DNA from: Planctomycetota bacterium
Lineage (GTDB): Bacteria > Planctomycetota > Planctomycetia > Pirellulales > Pirellulaceae
Length of the DNA: 18,412 bases
Direction of reading: 5' to 3'
Assembly (NCBI GenBank): GCA_024274855.1
Contig: JAJSAJ010000010.1
Location: 1-18,412 of the forward strand
Shown here: one piece after another, positions 1-7,685 of the stretch
How positions within the stretch are numbered: the stretch's first letter is position 1
How the letters are laid out: each line of letters opens with the position of its first letter
Program-made: the position numbers and the translations under genes
Notes under the pieces: model-generated
What the model was told of the DNA's origin: nothing
Databases searched by the model: none
The model's input: the letters and a program-made list of their open reading frames with translations, nothing else

Positions 1-1
1 G

Positions 2-1195
2 GAGATTGCTCGCGTGATCACGTTGGAAAATGGCAAGCCGTTGGCGCAGAGTCGTGGCGAGCTTGGCGTGACGATTGATCATTTTCGCTGGTTTGCCGCC
101 GAAGCACAACGTGGTTACGGTCGCGTCGTGCAGAGCCAGGTTCGCCACAAGCGGCATCTGGTCATCCGCTGTCCGGTCGGCGTTGTCGGTGCGATCGCTC
201 CGTGGAATTTTCCGTTGGTACTTGCTGTGCGTAAAGTCGCTCCCGCACTTGCTGCCGGCTGTCCGGTCATTCTGAAACCTGCGAGTGCTACACCACTCAG
301 TTCGGTGATTCTGGCCGAGGTGTTCGACGAGGTCGGGATTCCGCCGGGCGTGTTCCAATTGGTCTTGGGCAAGTCAAGCGAGATCGGTGCGGAAATGCTC
401 GAAAACCCGCTTTGCCGAAAAATTACGTTTACCGGATCGACCGCAGTCGGGCGGGAATTGATACAAGGCGCGGCGGCGAATATCACCAAGCTGTCGCTGG
501 AACTTGGCGGGCATGCGCCGGTGTTGGTTTTTGATGACGCGGATCTCGACCAAGCTGTTGAAGGGACTGTGATCGCCAAGTTTCGGAACACGGGCCAATC
601 GTGTATTGCCGCGAATCGGGTCTACGTACAACGATCCATTTCCGAGAGCTTTGTGGCTGCGATGACCGAGGCAACCAAGAAGCTGAAGGTGGGAGATGGT
701 CTGGAGGATGGTGTTGAGATCGGGCCCGTGATCGATCAGCACGCTCTGGAGGTGGCCATGAGCCACATCGATGATGCCGTTAAACGGGGTGGACGAATCC
801 TCTGTGGTGGCAAACGGTGGGAGGGTCCGGGGGGCTACTTTCTTGAGCCCACATTACTGGCTGACGTTCCTGCGGAGGCGATCTGCATGCGTGAGGAGAC
901 CTTTGCACCGGTTGTGCCGATCGGTACGTTTGATGATGAAGCGGAAGCGATCGAGCGAGCGAACGCGTCCGAGTATGGTCTTGCCGCCTACGCCTTTACG
1001 CGAGATCTTTCACGTAGTTGGCGTTTGGCCGAGTCCTTGGAGGCGGGAACGGTCGGTATCAATGATACGGTTCCTGCCACCAGCCAATGCCCGTTCGGCG
1101 GCGTCAAGCAAAGCGGATGGGGCCGAGAGCTGGGCATCGAAGGGCTCGATGCGTTTCTTGAGACCAAGCACATTAATTTTGGAGTGGAAGTGTAG
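2..1195 (+). CDS. NAD(P)-dependent aldehyde dehydrogenase, 5'-truncated by window edge
   Basis: This enzyme oxidises an aldehyde to the carboxylate with NAD(P)+ in the cytoplasm. The frame is open to the first bases of the window (codons Glu-Ile-Ala-Arg precede the GTG at 14), so the GTG is internal and the true start lies upstream. About 398 of the roughly 480 residues usual for the family are present. Visible motifs are PWNFPL of the cofactor-binding region, FTGSTAVGRELI, ELGGHAPVLVFDDADLD with the general-base Glu, and FRNTGQSCIAANRVYV with the catalytic Cys codon at 602-604. The C-terminal PFGGVKQSGWGRE motif is also present. The FRNTGQSC and KQSGWGRE signatures resemble succinate-semialdehyde dehydrogenase (GabD-like) enzymes, but the substrate cannot be fixed from sequence, so no symbol is given. 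It ends with TAG, 6 bp before the PIG-L gene, so the two are probably cotranscribed. The family call is very secure; the substrate is open. Confidence 0.95.
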   Translation, partial: EIARVITLENGKPLAQSRGELGVTIDHFRWFAAEAQRGYGRVVQSQVRHKRHLVIRCPVGVVGAIAPWNFPLVLAVRKVAPALAAGCPVILKPASATPLSSVILAEVFDEVGIPPGVFQLVLGKSSEIGAEMLENPLCRKITFTGSTAVGRELIQGAAANITKLSLELGGHAPVLVFDDADLDQAVEGTVIAKFRNTGQSCIAANRVYVQRSISESFVAAMTEATKKLKVGDGLEDGVEIGPVIDQHALEVAMSHIDDAVKRGGRILCGGKRWEGPGGYFLEPTLLADVPAEAICMREETFAPVVPIGTFDDEAEAIERANASEYGLAAYAFTRDLSRSWRLAESLEAGTVGINDTVPATSQCPFGGVKQSGWGRELGIEGLDAFLETKHINFGVEV

Positions 1196-1201
1196 CTGCT
1201 G

Positions 1202-1912
1202 ATGCGACTTGATTTTTCAGACCAACGTTTGCTTGCCGTCGTGGCGCATCCTGACGATGCGGAGTGGTTGTGTGCCGGAACTCTGGCACGGGCCAAGGCG
1301 GACGGCGCGGAAATTGGCATCTGTGTGCTCTGCCAGGGGGACCGAGGGCAACCGGCCGTTCCGATCGAGAATCTTGCGGACGTGCGACGTCAGGAGATGG
1401 CGGCCGCGGCCCGCCTTCTCCGAGCCGAATTGCTGCATGGTGAGTTTGGCGATGGAACACTTGTTGACGGGTCGAACGAGCGGAGTGTGCTGATCGAAAT
1501 CTATCGTCAGTTTCGGCCGACGTTGGTTCTGGCCCACTCACCGGACGACTACCATTCGGATCATCGTGCGGCCGGCGCATTGGCCGAGTCGGTTTCCTGG
1601 TACTGCGCGTCGAACGGCCATCCGAGTCGATCGAGTGTGTTGTCCAGCCAGCCGGCTCTTTGGTGGATGGATACGATGAACATGAGTGGTTTTGAGCCTG
1701 GGTTCTATATTGACGTCAGCGACTATATTCCGTTGAAACGGCGCATGATGGCATGCCATCGAAGCCAGCTTCGACGCGGTGACGATGGGGACTTTTCGCC
1801 CATGGAAGAGGAGATGATCCGGCAGTGCGCGAGCCGAGGAACCCAGGCTGGAGTGTTGGGGGCGGAGGCCTTTCGCATGCACCTGGCTTGGAAACGAGCC
1901 CGAGCGTGGTGA
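1202..1912 (+). CDS. PIG-L/LmbE family zinc-dependent deacetylase
   Basis: This is a 236-residue protein of the PIG-L (LmbE-like) family, metal-dependent hydrolases that remove N-acetyl groups from GlcNAc-containing substrates such as GlcNAc-malate or GlcNAc-inositol, and from other sugars or antibiotics. The N-terminal strand is followed by the metal-binding motif AHPDDAEW (His16, Asp18, Asp19). The second motif, HSPDDYHSDHRAA (residues 112-124), supplies the third metal ligand in its HSDH part. There is no signal peptide, so it should be cytoplasmic. The ATG lies 6 bp after the stop of the aldehyde dehydrogenase, suggesting one transcript. Length is normal for the family. The exact substrate is unknown; neither a bacillithiol nor a mycothiol role can be asserted from this context. 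Confidence 0.93.
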   Translation: MRLDFSDQRLLAVVAHPDDAEWLCAGTLARAKADGAEIGICVLCQGDRGQPAVPIENLADVRRQEMAAAARLLRAELLHGEFGDGTLVDGSNERSVLIEIYRQFRPTLVLAHSPDDYHSDHRAAGALAESVSWYCASNGHPSRSSVLSSQPALWWMDTMNMSGFEPGFYIDVSDYIPLKRRMMACHRSQLRRGDDGDFSPMEEEMIRQCASRGTQAGVLGAEAFRMHLAWKRARAW

Positions 1913-2123
1913 CATGGGGGTGCCGAGGTGTTGGACGAGCCGGCTGAACGGTGCCAAAGCGGGCCAGCGGATGCCGGAGAGCAGAGTTGCGAGGATCGAC
2001 GTTGGCGGCCCTGCTGCCTCATGAGATTCGACGCGACTGGCTCGCTTGAACGGCACCGAGAGTGGTCTTGAGTTGTGACTTGGTCAGGACAGAGAAATCG
2101 ACTTTGAGCATGGAGTTTCTGTA
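1913..2123. other. Intergenic spacer, 211 bp, no gene
   Basis: No ORF with recognisable protein content and no strong hairpin was seen. The spacer ends with a Shine-Dalgarno-like GGAG at 2112-2115, 8 bp before the ATG of the oxidoreductase. A promoter for the next gene could lie here, but I could not identify convincing -35/-10 boxes. Confidence 0.5.
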
Positions 2124-3452
2124 ATGAGTAGCGAATCAAAGCAAACCGAATCATCGGCATCGCGCCGCGAGTTTCTGCAGGCCTCCACAGCGGTTGCTGT
2201 GGGCGCGAGCCTTACGTTGGGCACGCAGGTCGCTCGCTCCGCTCATGTGGCAGGCAGTGAGACGCTTCGTGTCGGACTGGTCGGATGTGGCGGACGGGGA
2301 CGCGGGGCGGCCGTCCAAGCCCTTACGGCTGATCCGAACGCGAAATTGGTCGCCCTTGCCGACGCCTTTCCGGATTATGTCGAGCGGGCTATTCCGGTTC
2401 TCAAGAAAACAGCGGTCGCGGACCGTGTGGTTGTCGACCGGAGTCATCGATTCGCCGGGTTCGACGCGTACAAGGATCTGATTCAGTCCGACGTTGATGT
2501 TGTTCTCCTTGCCACACCGCCGCATTTCCGACCGCTCCACCTGCAGGCTTGCGTTGACGCGGGCAAGCATGTGTTTGCCGAAAAACCAGTTGCTGTTGAC
2601 GCTCCGGGAATTCGCTCGGTGCTGGCAACGTGCGAAGCAGCAAAGAAAAAGAACCTGTCCATTGTGTCGGGATTGATGTATCGCTATGAGCACGCCAAGT
2701 TGGAAACAATCAAGCGTATTCGTGACGGTGCGATTGGTGACATCGTGACGATTCAGACGACGTACAACTGTGGCCCTCCCTGGTTTCGAAACAAGAATCG
2801 AAAACCGGAATGGACGGAAATGGAGTTCCAAATGCGCAACTGGTATCCGTTCACCTGGCTTTCGGGTGACCACAATGTGGAACAGCATGTGCACAGTTTG
2901 GACAAGGCGGCTTGGTTGTTGCATGATCAACCGCCGCAGAGAGCCTGGGGTTCGGGCGGACGTCAGATTCGAACCGAGCAGACATTAGGCAATATCTTCG
3001 ATCATCACTGTGTCACATACGAGTGCGTTGGCGACGTGCGTGTCTACTCGCATTGTCGCAGGCAAGCGGGCTGTTCGAACGACGTGTCCGATCATATTTT
3101 CGGCACAAAAGGACGATGTGATCTGCAAAAGCACCGGATCGAAGGCGAGACGAATTGGCGTTACGAAGGGCCGAATCCGAATAAGTACGTCTTGGAGCAT
3201 GAGGCTCTGTTCGCGTCGATTCGAAATGGTCAGCCGATCAACAACGGTCTCTACATGGCTCGCAGTACGATGTGGGCGATTCTAGGCAGGATGACCACGT
3301 ATACGGGTCAGACCATCACCTGGGACCAGGCGATCGGCTCGAAACAGCATCTGATACCCGCCACGTACGCGTGGGACGCGGACCCGCCGAGCTTGCCCGA
3401 TGAGAACGGTAACTATGCGTTGGCCATTCCCGGCGTGACGAAATTCACTTAG
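2124..3452 (+). CDS. Tat-exported Gfo/Idh/MocA family oxidoreductase
   Basis: This is a 442-residue NAD(P)-dependent sugar or inositol dehydrogenase-type protein. It carries a twin-arginine signal: SRREFLQ at residues 13-19, then a hydrophobic stretch (TAVAVGASLTLGTQVARSA) to about residue 40, so the folded protein is predicted to be exported with its cofactor. The Rossmann fold begins at LRVGLVGCGGRGRG (glycine motif at 54-59). AEKPVA contains the family lysine (Lys154), and GDHNVEQHVHSLD in the C-terminal half carries His residues of the substrate site. Secreted Gfo/Idh/MocA proteins of this form are abundant in planctomycetes and the substrate is generally unknown. The ATG is chosen because GGAG sits 8 bp upstream and the Tat motif is at the usual distance. 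The gene stands alone, 211 bp after the PIG-L gene and 125 bp before the adaptor gene. Confidence 0.95.
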   Translation: MSSESKQTESSASRREFLQASTAVAVGASLTLGTQVARSAHVAGSETLRVGLVGCGGRGRGAAVQALTADPNAKLVALADAFPDYVERAIPVLKKTAVADRVVVDRSHRFAGFDAYKDLIQSDVDVVLLATPPHFRPLHLQACVDAGKHVFAEKPVAVDAPGIRSVLATCEAAKKKNLSIVSGLMYRYEHAKLETIKRIRDGAIGDIVTIQTTYNCGPPWFRNKNRKPEWTEMEFQMRNWYPFTWLSGDHNVEQHVHSLDKAAWLLHDQPPQRAWGSGGRQIRTEQTLGNIFDHHCVTYECVGDVRVYSHCRRQAGCSNDVSDHIFGTKGRCDLQKHRIEGETNWRYEGPNPNKYVLEHEALFASIRNGQPINNGLYMARSTMWAILGRMTTYTGQTITWDQAIGSKQHLIPATYAWDADPPSLPDENGNYALAIPGVTKFT

Positions 3453-3577
3453 CAACGGCGGCTTGAGCAGGCACATCAGACGACGCGGGGGGACTGCTGA
3501 CGCCTCGGGTCGTGGGCCGATCGCAATATCGGTTGTGACACGGTCGATCAGGTAAATCGGGGAAGAAGGAGTATTTA
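3453..3577. other. Intergenic spacer before exporter operon
   Basis: This 125-bp stretch separates the oxidoreductase from the exporter operon and holds no gene. It contains a strong ribosome binding site for the next gene (see the entry at 3567-3571). A short imperfect hairpin around CCGATCGCAATATCGG is too weak to call a terminator. The exporter promoter presumably lies here or slightly upstream. Confidence 0.4.
3567..3571 (+). promoter_or_regulatory. Ribosome binding site of adaptor gene (decides start at 3578)
   Basis: AGGAG lies within GAAGAAGGAG, 6 bp upstream of the ATG at 3578. This near-ideal site shows that translation was meant to begin at 3578, upstream of the in-frame TAA at 3740. 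The truncated ORF beginning at 3755 has no comparable site. Confidence 0.75.
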
Positions 3578-4597
3578 ATGTCGAAGTCACTCCGGTTGGT
3601 CCTCCTCCTTGTTGTGATTGGTGCAATTGCGTTTGGTTTCTGGTACTGGAGGGCATCGCGTGCAACGGTCGATACGGGGCTGCTGGTCCTGTTCGGCAAC
3701 GTCGATGTGCGTCAAGTAGAACTGGCGTTTGATGGTAGCTAACGCATTGCCGAGTTGATCGTGGAGGAGGGGGACCGAATCAAGCCCGGGCAGCTCCTGG
3801 GGAAATTGGAGACGAAGCGGTTTGAGCTTGCTGTTGCCAGCGCGAAAGCTGTGCGCGACGCTCAGAAGCAGGAGGTTGCCAAGCTAGAGGCCGGTTCACG
3901 AGTTGAGGAGATTGCGAAGGCTCGGGCCGATCTTGCGGCGATCAAGGCGCGGGTTCGCGACTTGGAGGCGACCTACAAGCGATTCGCGACTCTGCGGAAG
4001 GACAATGCCGTTTCGCAGCAGAAGGTCGACGACGCGAAAGGTGCACTCGATTCTGCCAAAGCCAGTGTTGACGCGTTTCAAGCGGCACTCGACCTGGTTC
4101 TTGCGGGACCGCGAACGGAGGAGATTGCGCGGGCCAAGGCGTTACTCGCCCAGGACGAGTCCCAGCTGGCTTTGGCCGAGCACAATTTGCGGGAAGCGTC
4201 TTTGATCGCGCCAAGTGCGGGTGTCGTGCAAGATCGGATTCTTGAGGTGGGTGACATGGCTTCGCCGCAAAAGCCGGTCTTCACGGTAGCCCTGGTCGAC
4301 CCGCTCTGGGTGCGCGCCTACGTTTCCGAGCCGGATGTGGGGCGCGTGTTTGAAGGCATGAAAGCGACGGTTGCAACGGATAGTTTTCCGGGTAAGGAGT
4401 ATGAAGGGTGGATTGGTTTCATCTCACCGACCGCCGAGTTCACGCCGAAACCCGTGGAGACAACCGAGCTGCGTACGTCGCTCGTCTATCAGGTTCGTGT
4501 CTTCGTGAAGAATCCGAATCGGGAGCTCCGCCTCGGCATGCCGGCGACCGTTCGTGTCCGACTTGATCAGAGTCGACTGGGAGCGGGCCAGCCGTAG
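3578..4597 (+). pseudogene. ybhG: HlyD/YbhG-type periplasmic adaptor, interrupted by in-frame TAA
   Basis: Read from the ATG at 3578, the frame encodes a 339-residue membrane-fusion (periplasmic adaptor) protein that would link the inner-membrane ABC transporter encoded downstream to an outer-membrane exit duct. The N-terminus has one membrane anchor (LRLVLLLVVIGAIAFGFWYW, about residues 5-24), then GNVDVRQVELAFDGS. A TAA at 3740-3742 (codon 55) interrupts exactly where the beta-barrel/lipoyl part begins. The frame continues without shift as RIAELIVEEGDRIKPGQ, a long Lys/Ala/Glu-rich coiled-coil hairpin (roughly residues 80-205), APSAGVVQDRILEVGD, and a C-terminal beta domain ending PATVRVRL. 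Length and order match YbhG/HlyD proteins. The stop is consistent with one substitution, for example GAA to TAA. It may be a real nonsense mutation, an assembly or sequencing error, or a readthrough site. Being first in the operon, it could also have polar effects. Confidence 0.85.
3755..4597 (+). CDS. Downstream open frame of the interrupted adaptor
   Basis: This is the open part of the same adaptor after the TAA at 3740, starting at a TTG that an automatic caller would take as the start. It is 280 residues long and carries the lipoyl-like half motif, coiled coil and C-terminal beta domain, but lacks the membrane anchor and any signal peptide. If made alone by re-initiation it would stay in the cytoplasm and probably not work. 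It ends TAG, 85 bp before the preferred start of the ATPase gene. Confidence 0.6.
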   Translation: MIVEEGDRIKPGQLLGKLETKRFELAVASAKAVRDAQKQEVAKLEAGSRVEEIAKARADLAAIKARVRDLEATYKRFATLRKDNAVSQQKVDDAKGALDSAKASVDAFQAALDLVLAGPRTEEIARAKALLAQDESQLALAEHNLREASLIAPSAGVVQDRILEVGDMASPQKPVFTVALVDPLWVRAYVSEPDVGRVFEGMKATVATDSFPGKEYEGWIGFISPTAEFTPKPVETTELRTSLVYQVRVFVKNPNRELRLGMPATVRVRLDQSRLGAGQP

Positions 4598-4682
4598 GCC
4601 GAGCAGCGAACTGAACAAGATGGGGCGCGCGGTGACGCGTCGAGTCGCGGGCTTTCTTTGCGAGACATACAGAAGAGAGACC

Positions 4683-6509
4683 ATGGGTGCTCCGGACCAA
4701 TATGTTCTGACCTGCCGAGGCTTGTCGAAGACGTTTCGTGTTGGCCGGAGATCGACCGAGGCATTGCGCGACTTGACGATCCAAGTGGCGCGGGGCAAGG
4801 TGACCGGTCTGATCGGGCCCGATGGCGCCGGCAAGACGACGTTGATGCGTTTGGCAGCGGGACTGTTGCGTCCGGACACGGGGAGCATCGTGGTGTTGGG
4901 GCTCGATGCGAGCCGGCAATCGCTGCGAGTGCAAGCAAGCGTCGGCTATATGCCGCAGCGGTTTGGACTGTATGAGGATCTGACCGTTCAGGAGAATTTG
5001 GAGCTGTACGCCGATTTGCAAGGAGTCTCCGTGGCGTCCCGATCGGTTCGTTATCAGGAGCTGATGCAGATGACCGGGTTAGCGCCATTCATGCGTCGTC
5101 TGGCCGGTCGGCTCTCCGGGGGCATGAAGCAAAAACTCGGACTGGCCTGCACGCTGATTCACCCGCCTCGCCTGCTGTTACTCGACGAGCCGACTGTAGG
5201 CGTCGATCCGGTGTCGCGGCGCGAGCTATGGCAAATCGTCGCTCGTTTCGTCCGTGAGGAAGGGACAACGGTCCTATTGAGCACTGCCTATCTTGACGAG
5301 GCTGAGGCGTGCGACGAGGTCATTATTTTGGACGAAGGCTCGTTTCTTGGACAGGGTAGGCCGAGCGAGTTCAGTCAGACATTGACCGGCCGGACGTTCA
5401 AGGCGCGATCTGCGGGGACGAGGAAGAATCGAGATCTGCAAGAGGCGTGTTCATCGCAAGCGGACGTGATAGATGCAGTGATACAGGGAGATGCAGTGCG
5501 GCTTGTGTTGCAGCCGGATGCCGATTCTCGACGCGATTCGATGTTGGCGGATTTGAAGGACGTTTCAATGGTTCCTGTTCCGCCTCGCTTTGAGGATAGT
5601 TTTGTCGCGATGTTGCGGGCACGCCGGATAGCCGACGGAGCCGCGTTCGATTCATCGGCGAGTGGAGATGAGGACGATCTGACGGTCGATGCGCCGGATG
5701 GTAACGGTGGCGAGCGAGGTCGCGAGTTGGTTCGGCAGGCAGGGGCGGTAGGGAAGCCGGGTCGGCTGGTGGAGGTTCACGATTTGCAGCGTCGATTCGG
5801 CGATTTTCATGCCGTGAAGGGCATTTCGTTTGACATTACGCGCGGCGAGGTGTTTGGCCTACTCGGAGCCAATGGCGCGGGTAAGACAACCACGTTTCGA
5901 ATGCTCTGCGGGTTGCTTCCGGCAAGCGGAGGAACGCTGCGAGTGGCGGGTGTCGATGTGCGGCGTGCTGCTGCCACCGCACGTGCCCGAATCGGTTATA
6001 TGTCCCATAAGTTTTCATTGTATGGAACACTTAGTGTCGGTGACAATTTGCGGTTCTTCAGTAGCGCTTACGGTTTGGCAAGACGTCGGCGCCGAGAACG
6101 GATTGCGTGGGCGGTTGCCGAGTTTCAACTTGGATCGGTCGTCAACAGCAACAGCGGCGAGTTACCGCTTGGTTACAAACAGCGTCTGGCACTCGCCTGT
6201 GCACTAATGCATGAACCGGAGATGATTTTTCTGGACGAGCCGACCTCGGGTGTTGATCCGTTGGCTCGGCGCGAGTTCTGGCATCGCATCAATGTGTTGG
6301 CTGCGCGAGGCGTTACCGTCATGGTCACGACGCACTTCATGGAAGAAGCGGAGTACTGTGATCGAATGGCCATTATGATGGATGGGCGGATTCTGGCACT
6401 TGGGACTCCCGAGGGAATCAAGCAGCAAAGTCGTTCGCCTGACAATCCGGAACCGACCATGGAAGATGCGTTTATCAAGTTGATCGAAACAGAGTCGGTG
6501 CAAACATGA
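4683..6509 (+). CDS. ybhF: Fused double-ATPase subunit of ABC-2 type exporter (YbhF-like)
   Basis: This 608-residue cytoplasmic protein has two ABC nucleotide-binding domains in one chain and powers the two permeases encoded next. Domain 1: Walker A GPDGAGKTT (45-53), signature LSGGM (144-148), Walker B LLLLDE (164-169), and TAYLDEAE in place of the H-loop, with Ala202 where the switch His normally sits. A variable Asp/Glu/Gly-rich linker spans about 320-360. Domain 2: Walker A GANGAGKTT (395-403), degenerate signature LPLGY (494-498), Walker B IFLDE (515-519), and an intact H-loop His551 in TTHFMEEAE. The frame is open back to 4554, but that stretch overlaps the adaptor gene and has no domain. 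The ATG at 4683 begins directly before the NBD (QYVLTCRGLSKTFRV) behind a purine-rich AGAGAG, so I prefer it; an ATG at 4620 is an alternative. The 4-bp ATGA overlap with the next gene indicates translational coupling. The symbol rests on fusion architecture and gene order matching E. coli ybhGFSR. Confidence 0.93.
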   Translation: MGAPDQYVLTCRGLSKTFRVGRRSTEALRDLTIQVARGKVTGLIGPDGAGKTTLMRLAAGLLRPDTGSIVVLGLDASRQSLRVQASVGYMPQRFGLYEDLTVQENLELYADLQGVSVASRSVRYQELMQMTGLAPFMRRLAGRLSGGMKQKLGLACTLIHPPRLLLLDEPTVGVDPVSRRELWQIVARFVREEGTTVLLSTAYLDEAEACDEVIILDEGSFLGQGRPSEFSQTLTGRTFKARSAGTRKNRDLQEACSSQADVIDAVIQGDAVRLVLQPDADSRRDSMLADLKDVSMVPVPPRFEDSFVAMLRARRIADGAAFDSSASGDEDDLTVDAPDGNGGERGRELVRQAGAVGKPGRLVEVHDLQRRFGDFHAVKGISFDITRGEVFGLLGANGAGKTTTFRMLCGLLPASGGTLRVAGVDVRRAAATARARIGYMSHKFSLYGTLSVGDNLRFFSSAYGLARRRRRERIAWAVAEFQLGSVVNSNSGELPLGYKQRLALACALMHEPEMIFLDEPTSGVDPLARREFWHRINVLAARGVTVMVTTHFMEEAEYCDRMAIMMDGRILALGTPEGIKQQSRSPDNPEPTMEDAFIKLIETESVQT

Positions 6510-7675
6510 CTAAGACGATTTCAGAAACGGATCACCCAGCGACAACCGCTCGCCGCGGTGGCTCATTGATGCGATTACGGGGGTTGGTGCGGAAGGAGTT
6601 TCTGCAGGTGGTTCGCGATCCAAGTGCGCTAGCCATTGCCTTCGTGCTCCCCGTGATTCTGTTGTTGTTGTTCGGCTATGGGGTTTCCTTGGATGCCGAG
6701 CACGTACCGATTGCGCTGGTCGTCGAGAAACCGACGGCTGATACGGCTAGTTTGTGCGGCGAGTTCGAGCAATCCCGGTATTTTTCGCCCATTTATGTGC
6801 ACGGACTCCCGGCTGCCAAGCAGGCCGTTACCAACGGACGTGTCGACGCGATTTTGCATTTTCGGCACGATTTTTCCGAACGAATCAGGCGACCGGGTGG
6901 CGGCGCAGTGCAATTGCTGGTTAATGGAGTCGATGCGAATACCGCTCGAATTGTCACCGGATATGTGGAAGGCGTCTATGGCAGGTGGCTCGAACACCGT
7001 GCGAGACAAATGGGCCGGCGAACGTCAGGACCGATTGGCATTAAGCCGCGGATCTGGTTCAACGCCAATGTGCGCAGTCGCAACTTTCTGGTGCCGGGCG
7101 TGGTTGCCGTCGTCATGACGCTTATCGGGGCGCTGCTGACAGCCTTGCTGATGGCCCGCGAGTGGGAACGGGGGACGATGGAGGCCTTGATGGTGACTCC
7201 CGTCTCGATGTTCGAGGTACTTGTTGGGAAGATATTCCCGTATTTTGTTCTGGGAATGGGAGGATTGGCGCTTTCGGTGACGATGAGTGTTTGGCTTTTT
7301 CATGTACCCCTGCGCGGATCGGTCTGGGTGCTGGTGTTGGGCTCCTCAATGTTCCTGCTGACCGCATTGGGGATGGGGTTATTCATTTCAACAGTGACGC
7401 GTGTTCAGTTTGTGGCCGCACAGGTGGCGATCATTACGACGTTCCTGCCCGCTTTCATCCTATCGGGTTTCATCTTTGATATTGGCAGTATGCCCTGGCC
7501 GATCCAGTGGCTTACCCGTTTGATTCCCGCACGCTACTACGTATCGATCTTAAAGACGACGTTCCTGGCCGGCGACGTATGGGTTGTGATTTGGCCAAAT
7601 CTGTTCGCGTTGGCGGCTATGGCGACCTTTTTTCTGGGCCTGACCCGAGTGCTTTCAACCAAGCGGCTGGATTAG
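6506..7675 (+). CDS. ybhS: ABC-2 type permease, first of pair (YbhS-like)
   Basis: This is a 389-residue inner-membrane permease of the ABC-2 family. A cytoplasmic N-terminus with RGLVRKEFLQVVRDP leads into TM1 (about 41-60), followed by a roughly 130-residue periplasmic domain. A five-helix bundle then starts at FLVPGVVAVVMTLIG (TM2 near 195-217), continues with the coupling segment AREWERGTMEALMVTP, and ends near residue 383. This is the usual topology and length for YbhS/YbhR/DrrB-type subunits. The ATG overlaps the TGA of the ATPase gene (ATGA). It pairs with the second permease to form the membrane part of an exporter; the exported substrate is unknown (in E. coli the system has been linked to cations, lipids or drugs). 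I am sure of the family but less sure which of the two permeases is S and which is R. Confidence 0.92.
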   Translation: MTKTISETDHPATTARRGGSLMRLRGLVRKEFLQVVRDPSALAIAFVLPVILLLLFGYGVSLDAEHVPIALVVEKPTADTASLCGEFEQSRYFSPIYVHGLPAAKQAVTNGRVDAILHFRHDFSERIRRPGGGAVQLLVNGVDANTARIVTGYVEGVYGRWLEHRARQMGRRTSGPIGIKPRIWFNANVRSRNFLVPGVVAVVMTLIGALLTALLMAREWERGTMEALMVTPVSMFEVLVGKIFPYFVLGMGGLALSVTMSVWLFHVPLRGSVWVLVLGSSMFLLTALGMGLFISTVTRVQFVAAQVAIITTFLPAFILSGFIFDIGSMPWPIQWLTRLIPARYYVSILKTTFLAGDVWVVIWPNLFALAAMATFFLGLTRVLSTKRLD

Positions 7676-7685
7676 GAGAGCGATT

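Noticed and set aside
2151..2930. Leftward 259-codon frame antisense to the Gfo/Idh gene
   Set aside because: The opposite strand encodes an unmistakable oxidoreductase; the antisense product has no domain character.
4554..4682. N-terminal extension of the ATPase frame to a start at 4554
   Set aside because: It overlaps the adaptor coding region, adds no domain, and the NBD begins right after the ATG at 4683.
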